The notes beneath the pieces are model-generated. The model was given only the letters and a program-made list of their open reading frames with translations, was not told the origin of the DNA and ran no database searches. From Acidobacteriaceae bacterium (GTDB taxonomy: Bacteria; Acidobacteriota; Terriglobia; Terriglobales; Acidobacteriaceae): a stretch of DNA of 33,598 bases. The stretch lies in the NCBI GenBank assembly GCA_030038195.1, contig JASHPJ010000099.1, forward strand, positions 1 through 33,598, written 5' to 3'. Position numbers and translations under genes: made by a program. Positions 33,347 to 33,598 of the stretch are shown here, piece by piece (within the stretch, counting starts at the first letter, position 1; each line of letters starts with the position of its first letter).

Positions 33347-33598
33347 CAGGGCAAACGCATCTTAAACGCTATATGCAGCGATAGATAGTGGGGATGAGAT
33401 AGGGACATGAAGAGTCCCCTGGAGTATTTTTCCGAGTTGAAGGACCCGCGGGTGGAGCGGACGCGGGAACACCTTTTGGAAGAGAATCTGCTCATTGCCA
33501 TCGCCGCGATCCTGAGCGGCGCCAGCGGTTGGAACGAGATTGAGAACTACGGCAAGGCCAAGATCGACTGGCTGCGCAGTTTTCTAACTCTGCCCTCG
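33347..33598 (+). mobile_element. ISAs1-family insertion sequence, left end (runs off the window)
   Basis: The element is placed by its transposase start at 33407. CAGGGCAAACGCATCTTAAA from 33347 looks like an ISAs1-type terminal inverted repeat. The right end and any target duplication lie outside the window. Confidence 0.62.
33407..33598 (+). CDS. ISAs1-family transposase, N-terminal part
   Basis: The first 64 residues are visible, cut by the window end with no stop. 'YFSELKDPRVERTREHLLEE' and 'LLIAIAAILSGASGWNEIEN' followed by 'YGKAKIDWLRSFL' are characteristic of the DDE_Tnp_1-associated N-terminal domain of ISAs1 transposases (compare H-repeat proteins: F.…DPR……H.L.diL.…..G…..ei..fg..k..WL). 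The catalytic DDE residues are beyond the window. GATAGGG lies just upstream of the ATG. Confidence 0.88.
   Translation, partial: MKSPLEYFSELKDPRVERTREHLLEENLLIAIAAILSGASGWNEIENYGKAKIDWLRSFLTLPS

Overview
The window looks like a chromosomal stretch of an acidobacterium of the Acidobacteriaceae/Terriglobia type. This rests on three things: Oar-like TonB-dependent receptors with an N-terminal carboxypeptidase-regulatory domain, a PadR regulator overlapping a large MacB/FtsX-type 'orphan' permease, and GC-rich genes dotted with short palindromic interspersed elements. Genus and species cannot be told from the sequence. No rRNA, tRNA or CRISPR array was found.

Layout. 1-985 is the C-terminal part of a TonB-dependent receptor. 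1159-2850 (-) is mnmE, carrying an unusual in-frame insertion of about 95 residues made of interspersed palindromic elements. 2994-6431 is a complete Oar-like receptor, followed by a secreted class C serine hydrolase (6530-7855). 7917-8525 is a membrane/coiled-coil gene broken by an in-frame TGA, and next to it lies an antisense remnant of an M20 peptidase. 8899-11909 is a padR-permease operon with a readable promoter and two operator-like dyads. 11990-13574 holds an isoprenylcysteine-methyltransferase-like membrane protein, a DUF4260 protein (-) and an HU protein (-).

13896-18384 is the most interesting region. The minus-strand order HIT protein, ruvA, thioredoxin with zinc ribbon, DUF2461 protein looks like an old gene cluster. 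It is split between trx and the DUF2461 gene by a 2.2-kb, less GC-rich, plus-strand cassette of four genes: a ribbon-helix-helix-like regulator, a TIGR04255-family protein and two proteins of unknown function. A perfect 45-bp direct repeat lies on both sides, and a perfect 18-bp palindrome sits just before the first gene. This is my best candidate for an undescribed, mobile, self-regulated system; its function is unknown.

18539-24767 (-) holds an exported SnoaL/DUF4440-like protein, a small secretin-domain protein, a GH67 alpha-glucuronidase that also carries the palindromic element in frame, and a fused pabB-pabC gene. Between the last two, a 121-bp MITE-like element with TA target duplication is nested inside another copy of the palindromic element. 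24792-31309 (-) holds an exported Ig-like protein, a basic low-complexity/pseudo-receiver protein, a gene-poor 1.1-kb stretch, mutM, a second DUF4440-like protein, an ABM monooxygenase and purA. 31670-33088 (+) is a Tat-exported GH29 alpha-L-fucosidase with a LacI-type operator-like dyad upstream. The window ends inside an ISAs1-family transposase that begins next to sequence resembling another IS end.

Taken together, the receptors, GH67 and GH29 enzymes suggest a soil heterotroph using plant or microbial glycans, with housekeeping genes (mnmE, ruvA, mutM, purA, pabBC, hup) interspersed and marked small-element activity.
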